The notes: generated from the sequence alone by a model not told the origin. DNA of 64,000 bases from Myxococcales bacterium 68-20 (GCA_001899635.1 MKVQ01000005.1:310001-374000); one strand, 5' to 3'. Shown: positions 52,249 to 60,278, counted from the first letter of the stretch. Program-made: numbers and translations.

Positions 52249-53073
52249 ATGATCCGGTGCGAGCGGTGCGGCGCGAGCTTGGACCCGATGGTCGCGGCAT
52301 GTCCTTACTGTCAGCTGACGACGCCGGCAGGGGTCGCAGCGCAGCAGCGCGAGTCGCAGGTCGCGGAGCAAGCAAGGGTCCACGCGCAGTGGGCATCGGC
52401 GGCGCAGCAGCAGGCACACGCCGTCGAACAGCGGCGCATCCAGGGGATCGCCACGCAGTCGCTCCTCTGGTCGATCGCGGGGATCGTGCTCTGCTGCTTG
52501 CCGCTCGGCGTCATCGGCATCGTCCAGGGACTGCGCGCGCGCTCGGCGTCGGTCGCGCGCTCGCTCCCGGTTCCGGGCCTCGCGAAGGTCGGCCTGTGGC
52601 TCGGTATCGCGAGCTGCCTCACGTCGGTGGTGCTCGTGACGTGGGGCGGCCTCAGCGCCGCGGAGGACGAGGAGCGCGCAAACGCACGGGCTGCAGAGCT
52701 CGAGAAGGCCGTCGGTACCAGAGCCGAGCTCGAGACCCTCGACCGGACCGCCGCCTGCCAGCTCGCCGAGGCTCACACCCTACGGAACGGGTGGAACGAC
52801 AAGCGTGGCTACTCGCTCGAGCGCTTCGAGTGCCCGGGCAAGCTCGAACAGGCCGCCGATCGCGCCGAGCTCCAGGACTTCCGCGTCTACGAGCGGTCGG
52901 GCAACGACAAGGAGCACCGCGTCTTCGTCTGCTTCAAGCGCGGAGGGCGCTGGTTCGTCGACAGCCTGAGCAAGACACCGTGTGGCGTCGCGCCCGCGGG
53001 CGAAACGGCGGCGCCCTCGACGACGACTGGCGCGACACCGAACAGCGCGAGCCCGCCCGCTCGCAGGCGCTGA
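52249..53073 (+). CDS. Zinc-ribbon membrane protein, hypothetical
   Basis: A 274-residue protein opening with a zinc ribbon ('MIRCERCGASLDPMVAACPYCQLTTPAG'), a Gln/Ala-rich helix (30-65), and two membrane helices ('QSLLWSIAGIVLCCLPLGVIGIVQGL', 'AKVGLWLGIASCLTSVVLVTWGGL'), the DUF4190-like layout. The C-terminal domain (about 150-250) is soluble, with 'FECPGKLEQAADRAELQDFRVYERSGNDKEHRVFVCFKRGGRWFVDSLSKTPCG'. Exact role unknown. It probably assembles at the inner membrane with the C-terminus outside or inside; topology is not certain. Confidence 0.78.
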   Translation: MIRCERCGASLDPMVAACPYCQLTTPAGVAAQQRESQVAEQARVHAQWASAAQQQAHAVEQRRIQGIATQSLLWSIAGIVLCCLPLGVIGIVQGLRARSASVARSLPVPGLAKVGLWLGIASCLTSVVLVTWGGLSAAEDEERANARAAELEKAVGTRAELETLDRTAACQLAEAHTLRNGWNDKRGYSLERFECPGKLEQAADRAELQDFRVYERSGNDKEHRVFVCFKRGGRWFVDSLSKTPCGVAPAGETAAPSTTTGATPNSASPPARRR

Positions 53074-53122
53074 GCGGCACGGCGCGATTGCGACAGCACT
53101 GACCTCCAGAGGCAGAAACTGG

Positions 53123-53171
53123 AAGGCGGGAAGACGGGAAGGACTCATTGATCCAATTCCCTTCCCGCCTT
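53123..53171. terminator. Long-loop hairpin between convergent genes
   Basis: AAGGCGGGAAG (53123-53133) pairs with CTTCCCGCCTT (53161-53171) around a 27-base loop between the zinc-ribbon gene and the minus-strand coiled-coil lipoprotein. It may serve both directions. Confidence 0.5.
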
Positions 53172-53262
53172 CGGCCTTCCTGTTGAATCTCTCTCGGTTC
53201 GCCGAAGCGAACGGCGTGCGGTGTTCGCCGCACCGCTCGCTGCGGCGGGGCGAGAAGGCGCG

Positions 53263-54204
53263 TCAGCGTTGCGGCTCGCCCTTCTTCTTCTCGCTCACCT
53301 TCGCCTTCAGGTTCTTCAGCGCTTCTTCGTAGTCCTTCGTCGCGGCGTCGATCGACTTGTCCATCTCCTTGGACGTCGCCTCTGCCTGCTCCGCTACCTT
53401 GTCGAGCTCGGCCTTGTTCTTGTTGGCGGCGTTGATCCTGTCCTGGCTCGCCTTCTTCTCCGCCTCGGTGCGCCCGGGCTCGTTCTGGAACGCCGTCTCG
53501 TCCTCGATGAAGCGATCGAGCGTCTTCTTCACCTCGCTCTTGTCGGCGACGAGCCGCTGGAGACGATTGCGGTGCAGGACCATGAGCACGTGGACGTCGT
53601 AGCTCGCCTCGGCGATCTCGTCGGCGAGCTTCTCGAGGGAGGAGACGTTCTGCGGCCCGAGCGACGTCTTGTATCGCTCGATCACCACGAAGGCCTCGTT
53701 CTTCGAACGCAGCTTCTTCTGGAGCTGCTTGTTGATCGCGTCGTTCAACGAGTATGCGATCGGACCGGCGGTCTCGGCGCTGCAGCCTGCCTGCTTCATC
53801 GTCGCCTGCGCATTGCCGTTCACGCGCGCCGTGATCTCGCCCTTCTCGGAGTCCCAGAACCCCTTCACTGCGACGGCATCACCCTGCGCATCGGCGAAGT
53901 CGGCGCTCTTGCCGGCCTCGTCCGAGTAGGCGATCACGGTCTCGACCTTGTCCCAGTCGGGCTTCTTCAGCTCGTCGACGCGCGCGGCGAAGCCCGCCGA
54001 CAGCTGCTTCTCCTTCGCCTGGACGTCGTTGATCGCCTTGATCGACGAGGAGAGCTCGTCTCCGTATCCGATCGCGTAGGCGGTCTGGCCGGACGATGCC
54101 GCCGTCGCCGGAGGCTTCCCCGCCGACGACGAACAACCGAGGGCCATCATGAGACATACGAGCGACGCAGGGAAAGCGAGGCGGAAATGCATGCGCGGCA
54201 TCAT
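53263..54204 (-). CDS. Coiled-coil lipoprotein, hypothetical
   Basis: A 313-residue protein with lipobox 'SLVCLMMALGC' (Cys near residue 24). After a short linker the body is helical, with Lys/Glu-rich coiled-coil segments ('EVKKTLDRFIEDETAFQNEPGRTEAEKKASQDRINAANKNKAELDKVAEQAEATSKEMDKSIDAATKDYEEALKNLKAKVSEKKK'). A middle domain, 'GPIAYSLNDAINKQLQKKLRSKNEAFVVIERYK', may be globular. ATG 54204 is used; ATG 54192 is also possible. It is exported and likely periplasmic/outer-membrane. Function unknown. Confidence 0.82.
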   Translation of the reverse strand: MMPRMHFRLAFPASLVCLMMALGCSSSAGKPPATAASSGQTAYAIGYGDELSSSIKAINDVQAKEKQLSAGFAARVDELKKPDWDKVETVIAYSDEAGKSADFADAQGDAVAVKGFWDSEKGEITARVNGNAQATMKQAGCSAETAGPIAYSLNDAINKQLQKKLRSKNEAFVVIERYKTSLGPQNVSSLEKLADEIAEASYDVHVLMVLHRNRLQRLVADKSEVKKTLDRFIEDETAFQNEPGRTEAEKKASQDRINAANKNKAELDKVAEQAEATSKEMDKSIDAATKDYEEALKNLKAKVSEKKKGEPQR

Positions 54205-54485
54205 CTCGCCGAGCCGACACGGATCTCAATGCCTCACCCCGAAAAACGCGTGCGGCAACTCGCGCTGTCACTGGTCGCTAGACCGTCCATTCGCCGAGGG
54301 TGCAGGAGCGATCTCCAAGGCTTCGAGCATGGTCGCGTTCGGCGCGCGCGCTCGATCCCGGCTGCATGGGGAGGTCACGGTCGGGCTCGCCGACCGGCGA
54401 TCGCGCGCGCCTACGAGCACCGGCGTGCGCCCCTGCCGCTCCACGTTGACGCGTCGTGACGGGCTCGGTAACCCTGCGCAAGGCG

Positions 54486-55523
54486 ATGGCGAGCGATCTC
54501 CTGTCCCAAGTTCGTGCTCAGGAAACGGCACTCCGTACGATCGACTGGGCGCTCGAGTCGGGACGGGTCCACCACGCGTACTTGTTCGTAGGCCCCGACG
54601 GCGTCGGCAAGGAGCTCGCCGCGTTCGGCCTCGCTCAAGCGCTCGTCTGCGAGCGTCGTGGCGGCGACGCGGGCCCAGGTCTCTTCGGCGCGGCCGAGAA
54701 GCCGCCGGTCCGCGCGTGCGGGACGTGCTCGGCTTGTTCGCGCGCCGTCCCGCGCGAGGACACGCGCCGCTCGCACCATCCCGACGTCGTCGTGCTCGAG
54801 CGCGGCCTCTACACCGCTCAGCAGATCGGACGCACGACGGAAGAGAAGCAGGACATCTCGATCCATCAGGTGCGGACCCTCGTGCTCGCGCGCGCCGCGT
54901 TCGCGCCCCACGAAGGCCGGGCGAAGGTGTTCATCATCCGCCGCGCCGAAGAGCTGAACCTCTCCGCCGCGAACGCCCTCTTGAAAACGCTCGAGGAGCC
55001 GGGCGCAAAGACCCACTTCATCCTCCTGTCGTCCCAGCCGGAGGCGCTCCTCCCGACGATCCTCTCGCGCACGCAGCGCGTCCGCTTCGCGCCCCTGCCC
55101 GACGACGTCGTGACCGACCTCCTGATCGCGCAGGGCGTGGAGCCAGCGCGCGCGAAGGACGCGGCGCGCCTCGCCGGAGGGAGCGTCGACGCCGGAATGC
55201 TCCTGGCGGATCCGGACGAGAGCGAGACGCGGGAGCGCTTCGTCGAAAGCGCGTTCGCAGCCACGGCGAGCCCGACCATCGAGCAGGTGCTCGCTCTCGC
55301 GGAGAGCGCGAAGAAGGACAAGGATCAGCTCCCTTCGAACATCGCCGCGCTCGCGTCCGCGCTCGCGACGCGTGCTGCCGAGGCAGCGCGGGCCGGCCGG
55401 CCCGATGCCGAGGCGCTCGCGATCCGCGGGCGATTCGCACTCACGGCGCTCGAGCACCTCGCCGGCAACGGCGCCGCGCAGCTCGTCGTCGAGGCGATGC
55501 TCACGCGGATGCGCGCGGTGTGA
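54486..55523 (+). CDS. holB: DNA polymerase III subunit delta' (clamp loader)
   Basis: A 345-residue AAA+ protein of the HolB/DnaX family. Features: a modified Walker A 'GPDGVGKE' (36-43), a zinc-binding Cys cluster ('ACGTCSACSRAV'), 'HPDVVVLE', 'KVFIIRRAEELNLSAANALLKTLEEPGAKTHFILLSSQPEALLPTILSRTQRVRFAP' (the Walker B/sensor region of delta'). ATG 54486 gives the normal start, so an upstream GTG (54456) was not used. It loads the sliding clamp at the replisome. Confidence 0.93.
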   Translation: MASDLLSQVRAQETALRTIDWALESGRVHHAYLFVGPDGVGKELAAFGLAQALVCERRGGDAGPGLFGAAEKPPVRACGTCSACSRAVPREDTRRSHHPDVVVLERGLYTAQQIGRTTEEKQDISIHQVRTLVLARAAFAPHEGRAKVFIIRRAEELNLSAANALLKTLEEPGAKTHFILLSSQPEALLPTILSRTQRVRFAPLPDDVVTDLLIAQGVEPARAKDAARLAGGSVDAGMLLADPDESETRERFVESAFAATASPTIEQVLALAESAKKDKDQLPSNIAALASALATRAAEAARAGRPDAEALAIRGRFALTALEHLAGNGAAQLVVEAMLTRMRAV

Positions 55524-55535
55524 CGTGACTCGCGT

Positions 55536-55551
55536 TCGCCCTTTCGGGCGA
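55536..55551. terminator. Short hairpin between convergent genes
   Basis: TCGCCC (55536-55541), loop CTTT-type, GGGCGA (55546-55551), between holB and the convergent gene that ends at 55558. The hairpin could end both transcripts. Confidence 0.5.
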
Positions 55552-55557
55552 GTGCGC

Positions 55558-56319
55558 TCACGACTCGAGTGTCGTGTCGCCTGAAGCGATGACCTCGTAG
55601 GAGCCCCGTTCGAGCTCGAGGCCACGGTACGCTCGAACCACGCCCGAGTTGGCCTTCAGCACGAGCAGACGCTCGGCTCCGGCGGAGGCGTACTCCGCGA
55701 CCACGACGGCATCGCCGACGTCCGGCGCGCCGACGCCGATCCGGCGCGGGCGAAGAGGCAACCGGCGCGTGCGCTCGAAGCGGATCCCGCCGTGCTCGAC
55801 CGAGCTCGGAGGCTCACCACCGACGAGGACCGCGCTCGGATCGAGGGGCTCGAGCCAGAGAAGACAGTCCCGCGGTCGGGCTCGAACGTAGATGACGCAG
55901 TCGTGAACGGCGTCCGGAGCCACGAACAGGACCGCGACGGGGATCTCCTCCGAGAGGACCACACCGCCGGCGAGCCACGCCTCCTCGCCGGTGATGCGCA
56001 TGAGCACATCGCCGAGCTGGCAGACGAAGCCTTCGAGCTGGACGCGAGCCGCTCCCTTCTTCGTCCTCGCGGCGGGCGGATCGGCCTTGTCCTTTCGTTC
56101 GGCCTCCGCCGGCGATTCGCCGTCGTCTCGGGCCGGCGCTTCCGCTTCCACCTCGGCCTGTGCGCGCGCCTCGTCCGCGTCCTTCGTCGGAGCGTCCTTG
56201 TCGTCACCGGCGGCGCCGGCGAGCTCGTTCGCCTGGTCGCGACGCCGCGCGAGCCATCGACCGATCATGAGAGCCCCGCTGGTGCCCGCGACGACGAGAC
56301 CAGCGAGGAGGAGACTCAC
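55558..56319 (-). CDS. Membrane-anchored hypothetical protein
   Basis: A 253-residue protein with an N-terminal membrane helix ('LLLAGLVVAGTSGALMIGRW'), an acidic/Ala-rich linker (about 30-85) and a soluble domain from about 90 ('ARVQLEGFVCQLGDVLMRITGEEAWLAGGVVLSEEIPVAVLFVAPDAVHDCVIYVRARPRDCLLWLEPLDP', 'AVVVAEYASAGAERLLVLKANSGVVRAYRGLELERGSYEVIASGD'). It may be a DUF4178-like domain, but that is tentative. ThiE's stop overlaps its start (ATGA), so it is translated from the same mRNA. Confidence 0.75.
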   Translation of the reverse strand: MSLLLAGLVVAGTSGALMIGRWLARRRDQANELAGAAGDDKDAPTKDADEARAQAEVEAEAPARDDGESPAEAERKDKADPPAARTKKGAARVQLEGFVCQLGDVLMRITGEEAWLAGGVVLSEEIPVAVLFVAPDAVHDCVIYVRARPRDCLLWLEPLDPSAVLVGGEPPSSVEHGGIRFERTRRLPLRPRRIGVGAPDVGDAVVVAEYASAGAERLLVLKANSGVVRAYRGLELERGSYEVIASGDTTLES

Positions 56320-56972
56320 GCAGCCCCCCTGCGTGGGACCACGCCGAGCGCCATCTGGAAGGCTCGCGCTCGCTCGCTGACGTCGTGGAGCGTTGCTCCT
56401 TCGGGATAGAGGTCGGCGATGACGGCGACCGCGTCCGCATGCGCCGCGATCTCGGGAATGCGCGCGAGCGTGATGCCGCCGATCGCGACGAGCGGCGTCC
56501 CCTCGGCACGGGCCCGGAGCGCCGCGCGCTCGAGGCCGTCGACCCCGACGACGGGATCGGGGTTCGATTTCGTCGAGGTCTCGAACACGGGGCCGTACGC
56601 GACGTAGCGCGGACGCTCCTTCAGCGCGCGCTCGAGCTGGTCTGGGGTGTGGGTCGAGATACCGACCGAGAGCTGGGGCGCGATGCGACGAACGAGCTCG
56701 TACGGGACGTCATCCTGCCCGATGTGGACGGACTCGCAGCCCGCGAGCGCGGCGAGGTCCGCGCGATCGTTCGCGACGAGCGGCACACCTGCCTGACGGC
56801 ACATCGGCCCGAGCGCGCGGAGCAGGAAGAGGATCGCACGTGCGGGGAGGTCCTTGGCCCGAAGCTGCAGCGCAGCGGGGCGCGCCACGAGGAGGGCACG
56901 CGCATACTCGAGAGGATCGGTGCCGCGCCGAGCGAGGAGCTTCGTATCGACGATGGCGTAGAGGCCCTTCAT
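56316..56972 (-). CDS. thiE: Thiamine-phosphate synthase
   Basis: A 218-residue TIM-barrel enzyme that joins HMP-pyrophosphate and thiazole-phosphate to make thiamine monophosphate. Family blocks: 'GLYAIVDTKLL', 'AALQLRAKDLPARAILFLLRALGPMC', 'VPLVANDRADLAALAGCESVHIGQDDVP', 'LSVGISTHTPDQLERAL', 'RYVAYGPVFETSTKSNPDPVVG' and 'PLVAIGGITL'. ATG 56972 is taken because it starts the normal N-terminus; the upstream start would add a spurious leader. It is in an operon with an Rsm22-like methyltransferase gene upstream and a membrane protein gene downstream. Confidence 0.94.
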   Translation of the reverse strand: MKGLYAIVDTKLLARRGTDPLEYARALLVARPAALQLRAKDLPARAILFLLRALGPMCRQAGVPLVANDRADLAALAGCESVHIGQDDVPYELVRRIAPQLSVGISTHTPDQLERALKERPRYVAYGPVFETSTKSNPDPVVGVDGLERAALRARAEGTPLVAIGGITLARIPEIAAHADAVAVIADLYPEGATLHDVSERARAFQMALGVVPRRGAA

Positions 56973-57012
56973 TTGTCCGTCTCTCCACTCACCCCCGAGC
57001 CTGGAGCAGGGG

Positions 57013-58317
57013 CTACTTACGAGCAGCTGCGACGTCAATCGCAACGTGCGCTTTCGCCTGCACTCGACCGCGCTCGTCGATGGGCGCCGCAGGCCCTCGG
57101 GCAGCGCTCGCGTCCCCTCCGGCCGGCTGGCCTCCCGCAGACACGTCCGGAGGCGAGCTGAGCGTCACGATGTCACCGCGCCGCAGCTCTTCGAAGGGAA
57201 CGCCTTGCTCGGCTGCGGCGTCACGATCGAGGCGACGGATCCGCTGCCGAGCGCCGTCCTCACGGCAGATGAACAGCTCGACCTTTCCCTTCGAGCGGAG
57301 CAGATCGGAGACCGCGCGGAAGCGCACGCGCTCCCCGCCGGCATCGGCGCGCGGCTCGACGCCGCTCTTGCGCAGGACGAGATAGCTGAACGTGAGGCCC
57401 TGCCAGCGAAGCCCCGCGGCTCGCGCGAGCGGGACCGTCCAGGGAGGCAGATCGACCGGAAGGTCCTCGTGGCACCACTCCGTCTCGATCGCGAGCATCG
57501 GACAGCTCGCAGAATGGAGGCACGGCGCGAACACGCTCACCGCCCCGCCCTCGAGCAAGCGATCGCGAAGGGCGTGCAGATGCCGCGTCCGCTCGCGGAG
57601 CGCGGGCTCGACAATCACGAGCGCGCCGTCGGCGGCGACCATCGTGTCGAGCGCGTGCCGGACGAGCGCCGCCTGGCTCTCGAGGCGCGTCGCGGGATCG
57701 GAGCGAGGATCGATCTCGCTGAGCACCTGCCCGAGGATCACGACATCGTGGCGGCCCCCGGTCCATCCGTCGCTCTTCGCGCCCTCGCTCTTCATGGCAC
57801 GTCCGAGGCTCTCGACCTGCGTGATGAAGCTCAGATCGATCGGCTCGGTGCCGAACGCGGCTCGCGCCGCCCGACCGATGGCAGCAGCAGAGGCGAGCAC
57901 CTCCTCGTCCTCGTCGACGAGGAGCGCCTCGATGCGGCCCGAGGCGCCCGCCGCAGCCAGCGCCCGAACCAGGCCCCAGGTCATCGCCCCGAGGCCCGCG
58001 CCGAGATCGAGCACACGAAGCGGGCGGTCCGGCGGGATGGTCAGGACGCCGGACGCGACGAGCTCGCGCACCGCGCCTGCGCCCTTGGGAACGTCACGCG
58101 GAAACGAGAACGCGATCCGTGCCTCGAGCGGCAGCTTCGTCCGCCGACCCTCGGCCTGGGCGGTGTTGTAAGCCCGCGACAGCTCCTCGACCTTCGGTGC
58201 GAGCCGTGCGACGTCGCGGGTCGTCAGGCCCGATCCCCGCATCGAGCGGAGGACGGAATCGAGGACCTCCTGCCAGCGGGCCTCGAGCGGTTGAACGAGC
58301 ATCTGCGGTCGATCCAC
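57013..58317 (-). CDS. Rsm22-like SAM-dependent methyltransferase
   Basis: A 434-residue protein of the small-ribosomal-subunit Rsm22 family. The SAM-binding motif is 'LRVLDLGAGLGAMTWGLVRALAA', with 'SRGVVILGQVLSEID'-type block 'VVILGQVLSEI', and the Cys motif 'APCLHSASCPML', which in homologues holds an iron-sulfur cluster. A C-terminal Pro/Ala/Gly-rich tail (about 395-434) is extra. It may act in ribosome assembly or rRNA modification. It starts at GTG 58317 (ATG 58302 also possible). It precedes thiE in the same operon. Confidence 0.85.
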   Translation of the reverse strand: MDRPQMLVQPLEARWQEVLDSVLRSMRGSGLTTRDVARLAPKVEELSRAYNTAQAEGRRTKLPLEARIAFSFPRDVPKGAGAVRELVASGVLTIPPDRPLRVLDLGAGLGAMTWGLVRALAAAGASGRIEALLVDEDEEVLASAAAIGRAARAAFGTEPIDLSFITQVESLGRAMKSEGAKSDGWTGGRHDVVILGQVLSEIDPRSDPATRLESQAALVRHALDTMVAADGALVIVEPALRERTRHLHALRDRLLEGGAVSVFAPCLHSASCPMLAIETEWCHEDLPVDLPPWTVPLARAAGLRWQGLTFSYLVLRKSGVEPRADAGGERVRFRAVSDLLRSKGKVELFICREDGARQRIRRLDRDAAAEQGVPFEELRRGDIVTLSSPPDVSAGGQPAGGDASAARGPAAPIDERGRVQAKAHVAIDVAAARK

Positions 58318-58590
58318 GCGGCCTCACTACCACGCGGCGCATCGACACGGCGCCCTCGAGCACCGAACGCATGCGGTCGGTCACGCGGCCTCGACCGCGT
58401 GGCGCGAAGGACGCGTCGAGCGTGGGCGATCGACCTCCTCCCGCACCGCCGAGCCACCGAGGGACCCGAGCTCGGCCACGGTCCGCTCGGACGGGACGCC
58501 GCGCTGCTTGCGTGAACAGCAGAGCAGCGGTGTTAATGAAGGCCTGTCCCCCGTGATGACGCCCCCGAAAAACCAGCCCGAGACGTGGGC
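58318..58590. other. Intergenic region before the metal-response genes (about 270 bp)
   Basis: Divergent gap between the Rsm22-like gene and the ArsR-type regulator. It is GC-rich in its first half and drops in GC near 58555-58640, where a promoter pair and a dyad lie. No other gene or RNA is seen. Confidence 0.4.
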
Positions 58591-58636
58591 TTGACGGCGT
58601 GCGTCCGTTTACTATAACAATTCATCAGATGGTGAA
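58591..58636 (+). promoter_or_regulatory. Promoter and dyad upstream of the zinc regulator
   Basis: TTGACG (58591-58596) and TATAAC (58613-58618) are spaced 16 bases, a good sigma-70-type promoter. The imperfect inverted repeat TTCATC-AGAT-GGTGAA (58621-58636) lies immediately downstream, between the promoter and the ATG at 58640, where an ArsR/SmtB-type repressor would bind and block its own transcription. Confidence 0.6.
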
Positions 58637-58639
58637 GTG

Positions 58640-59185
58640 ATGACGCGCCCCACCTCGAACAAGGCCAACGGGATCTCCCGCTCGCACAAGGCGGAGACCA
58701 ACCCCAGCACGGCCGCCGTGGACGCCTCCCCGTCCTCGTCCCCCCCGGCCCATGCGCATGCGCACGCGCACGGCACGCCGGCGTCGCGCGCGGCCGGACG
58801 AGGCGCCCGTGAGCGAGACGTCTGTGGCCCCGACGAGCACGCTCGTCGCGCACGCCTGAGCCTCGTCAGCGATGATCAGCTCGAGCGCGCCGCCTCGATC
58901 TTCCGCGCGGCCGGAGACGTCTCCCGGCTCAAGCTGCTCCACCGTCTGAGCGACGGCGAGTGGTGCGTCACCGAGCTGGCCGAGGCCGCCGGAGTCGGGC
59001 TCTCCACCGTCTCGCAGCAGCTCCGCTTGCTCCGCGCCGAACGCATCGTCGCGCGACGCCGGGCCGGAAAGCACATCTTCTACTCCCTCGCGGACGCACA
59101 CGTGAGCGATCTCATCCACAGCGCGATCGAGCACGCGGCCGAGCCGCACAGCCACGACAGACACGACGACACGGACGGGGCCTGA
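58640..59185 (+). CDS. Zinc-responsive ArsR/SmtB-type repressor
   Basis: A 181-residue winged-helix protein with a 60-residue His/Ala/Ser-rich N-tail (HAHAHAHG included). The DNA-binding helix is 'VTELAEAAGVGLSTVSQQLRLLRAERIVARRRAGKHIFYSL'. In the last helix the residues Asp152, His154, His165 and Glu168 fall at the exact spacing of the zinc site of SmtB (Asp104, His106, His117, Glu120), so zinc is the best metal guess. An N-terminal Cys-x4-His ('CGPDEH') may add a second site. ATG 58640 is preferred over GTG 58637. It probably represses its own operon, including the His-rich protein gene. Confidence 0.92.
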   Translation: MTRPTSNKANGISRSHKAETNPSTAAVDASPSSSPPAHAHAHAHGTPASRAAGRGARERDVCGPDEHARRARLSLVSDDQLERAASIFRAAGDVSRLKLLHRLSDGEWCVTELAEAAGVGLSTVSQQLRLLRAERIVARRRAGKHIFYSLADAHVSDLIHSAIEHAAEPHSHDRHDDTDGA

Positions 59186-59239
59186 TCGGCCGCGTCGACA
59201 CCAGCCGGTCACGACGCCGGCCCCACACGGAGGACAGAC

Positions 59240-59587
59240 ATGGGCGACCACAAGATTCACGCGGACCACGACCACCAGCACGGACCGAACTGCGGCCACA
59301 AGACGATCGAGCACGAGGGTCACAAGGACTACCTCCACGACGGCTGCATGCATCACGTCCACGGCGACCACGTCGACGAGCACACGCTCGCCGTCGGCGG
59401 CGCGAACCCGGACGCCTGCACCCCGTCACACGACTGCAAGAGCCACGACGCCGCGCACAAGCACGGCTCGGGCTGCGGGCACGACGCCGTCACCCACGGC
59501 GATCACACCGACTACGTCGTCGGCGGGCACCTTCACCACGCGCACGACGGGCACTGCGACGATCACGGCCCCGTGACCGTCGCGTAA
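59240..59587 (+). CDS. His-rich metal-binding protein, two internal repeats
   Basis: A 115-residue protein with 27 His and 6 Cys. Two related halves are visible: 'HGPNCGHKTIEHEGHKDYLHDGCMHHVHGDHVDEH' and 'HGSGCGHDAVTHGDHTDYVVGGHLHHAHDGHCDDH', so it arose by internal duplication. It should bind several zinc or other soft metal ions, acting as a store or chaperone. No signal peptide, so cytoplasmic. It lies 54 bp after the SmtB-type regulator on the same strand and is followed by a terminator hairpin, so both form a short operon. Confidence 0.88.
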   Translation: MGDHKIHADHDHQHGPNCGHKTIEHEGHKDYLHDGCMHHVHGDHVDEHTLAVGGANPDACTPSHDCKSHDAAHKHGSGCGHDAVTHGDHTDYVVGGHLHHAHDGHCDDHGPVTVA

Positions 59588-59625
59588 CCTCACCCGCTGC
59601 CGTCGCGGGGGATCCCCCCCGAGCC

Positions 59626-59659
59626 CGAAGCTCGCGCGGCCACGCCGTCGCGAGCTTCG
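59626..59659 (+). terminator. Terminator of the metal-response operon
   Basis: CGAAGCTCGCG (59626-59636) and CGCGAGCTTCG (59649-59659) form a perfect 11-bp stem, 39 bases past the stop of the His-rich protein gene. Confidence 0.65.
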
Positions 59660-59743
59660 CTGCATTTGGCGGAGAGGCGAGCTCGATGCGAGCGCTCGAA
59701 GGAGCTCATCGCTCGGAGCGCTCACGCCGCGCGAGTGTCATCG

Positions 59744-59782
59744 CTTCCGGCCGCCACGCGATCGTGTGCAGTCGGCCGGAAG
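59744..59782 (-). terminator. Terminator downstream of the octapeptide-repeat gene
   Basis: CTTCCGGCCG (59744-59753) and CGGCCGGAAG (59773-59782) form a perfect 10-bp stem with a 19-base loop. On the minus strand it lies 60 bases beyond the stop of the octapeptide-repeat gene. Confidence 0.55.
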
Positions 59783-59841
59783 GGCGAGCCGGTCACGGCC
59801 TCCTCGCTCTCGCGATCGGCGCCACGCGACCTGGTTGGTCC

Positions 59842-60051
59842 TCAGGCATGGACGAACGTGCCGCCGCCTTGCGTCGCGAACATGCCGCCACCTTGCGTCG
59901 CGAACATGCCGCCCCCTTGCGTCGCGAAGGTGCCTCCGCCGCGTGTGGCGAACGTACCGCCGCCCTGCGTCGAGATGACGAACGTACCGCCCCCTTGCGT
60001 CGCGAAGGCGAACATCCCGCTGTGTGTGGCGCTCGAACTGAATGACGACAT
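59842..60051 (-). CDS. Octapeptide-repeat small protein
   Basis: A 69-residue protein with no signal peptide and no known domain. It is built from six copies of an octapeptide of the form Gly-Gly-Gly-(Met/Thr)-Phe-Ala-Thr-Gln, with one extended copy (TFVISTQ) and a final TFVHA. It has an excellent ribosome-binding site (GGAGG 7 bases before the ATG), a sigma-54-type promoter with a start near 60080, an upstream dyad, and a hairpin after the stop. Third codon positions are G/C-rich. The Gly/Phe/Gln pattern suggests a self-assembling or secreted repeat peptide, or a multi-core precursor peptide; which is not decided by the sequence. No neighbouring modification or export gene is seen. Confidence 0.75.
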   Translation of the reverse strand: MSSFSSSATHSGMFAFATQGGGTFVISTQGGGTFATRGGGTFATQGGGMFATQGGGMFATQGGGTFVHA

Positions 60052-60058
60052 CGGAGAA

Positions 60059-60063
60059 CCTCC
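60059..60063 (-). promoter_or_regulatory. Strong Shine-Dalgarno of the octapeptide-repeat gene
   Basis: GGAGG, within GGGGGAGG, on the minus strand, 7 bases before ATG 60051. It decides the start. Confidence 0.85.
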
Positions 60064-60090
60064 CCCGCCCCACCGGCTGCGCGCCGTTGA

Positions 60091-60105
60091 GCAACTGCCT
60101 TGCCA
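60091..60105 (-). promoter_or_regulatory. Sigma-54-type promoter
   Basis: On the minus strand TGGCAAGGCAGTTGC matches the sigma-54 consensus TGGCACG-N4-TTGC with a single change and keeps the exact GG-N10-GC spacing. Transcription would start about 12 bases later, near 60080, leaving a leader of about 28 bases before the ATG. This fits the gene's ribosome-binding site. Confidence 0.7.
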
Positions 60106-60140
60106 GCATGCGAGGGCGTGTTTTCGAGGCCCGGGCGCGT

Positions 60141-60195
60141 CGAGTGTCACGACCTGTTGACACTCGCGCCACTGACAGTGTCCGAAATCCGGACA
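60141..60195. promoter_or_regulatory. Dyad cluster, candidate enhancer-binding-protein site
   Basis: A perfect 9-bp inverted repeat CGAGTGTCA-N8-TGACACTCG (60141-60166) lies 61-86 bases upstream of the expected sigma-54 start. A second dyad, CACTG-A-CAGTG (60170-60180), and a third, TGTCCG-N5-CGGACA (60179-60195), adjoin it. The position and repeated TGTCA core suit an upstream activating site for a sigma-54 enhancer-binding protein. Confidence 0.6.
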
Positions 60196-60278
60196 TGAAG
60201 CTGCCCGCAGGCATCAACTCGGCTCCGGACGCGCCGGGCCGTCGCGCATGGAGATCGCACGTCCGCGACCGAAACTTG

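Noticed and set aside
54205-54485. A minus-strand frame between the coiled-coil lipoprotein and holB
   Set aside because: Low-complexity Arg/Ser translation with no start signal, no SD and no homology that I recognise.
59666-60160. Plus-strand frame giving repeated PPPCVAN units across the octapeptide-repeat gene
   Set aside because: No ribosome-binding site or promoter on this strand; the minus strand has SD, start, stop, promoter and terminator. Not fully excluded without expression data.
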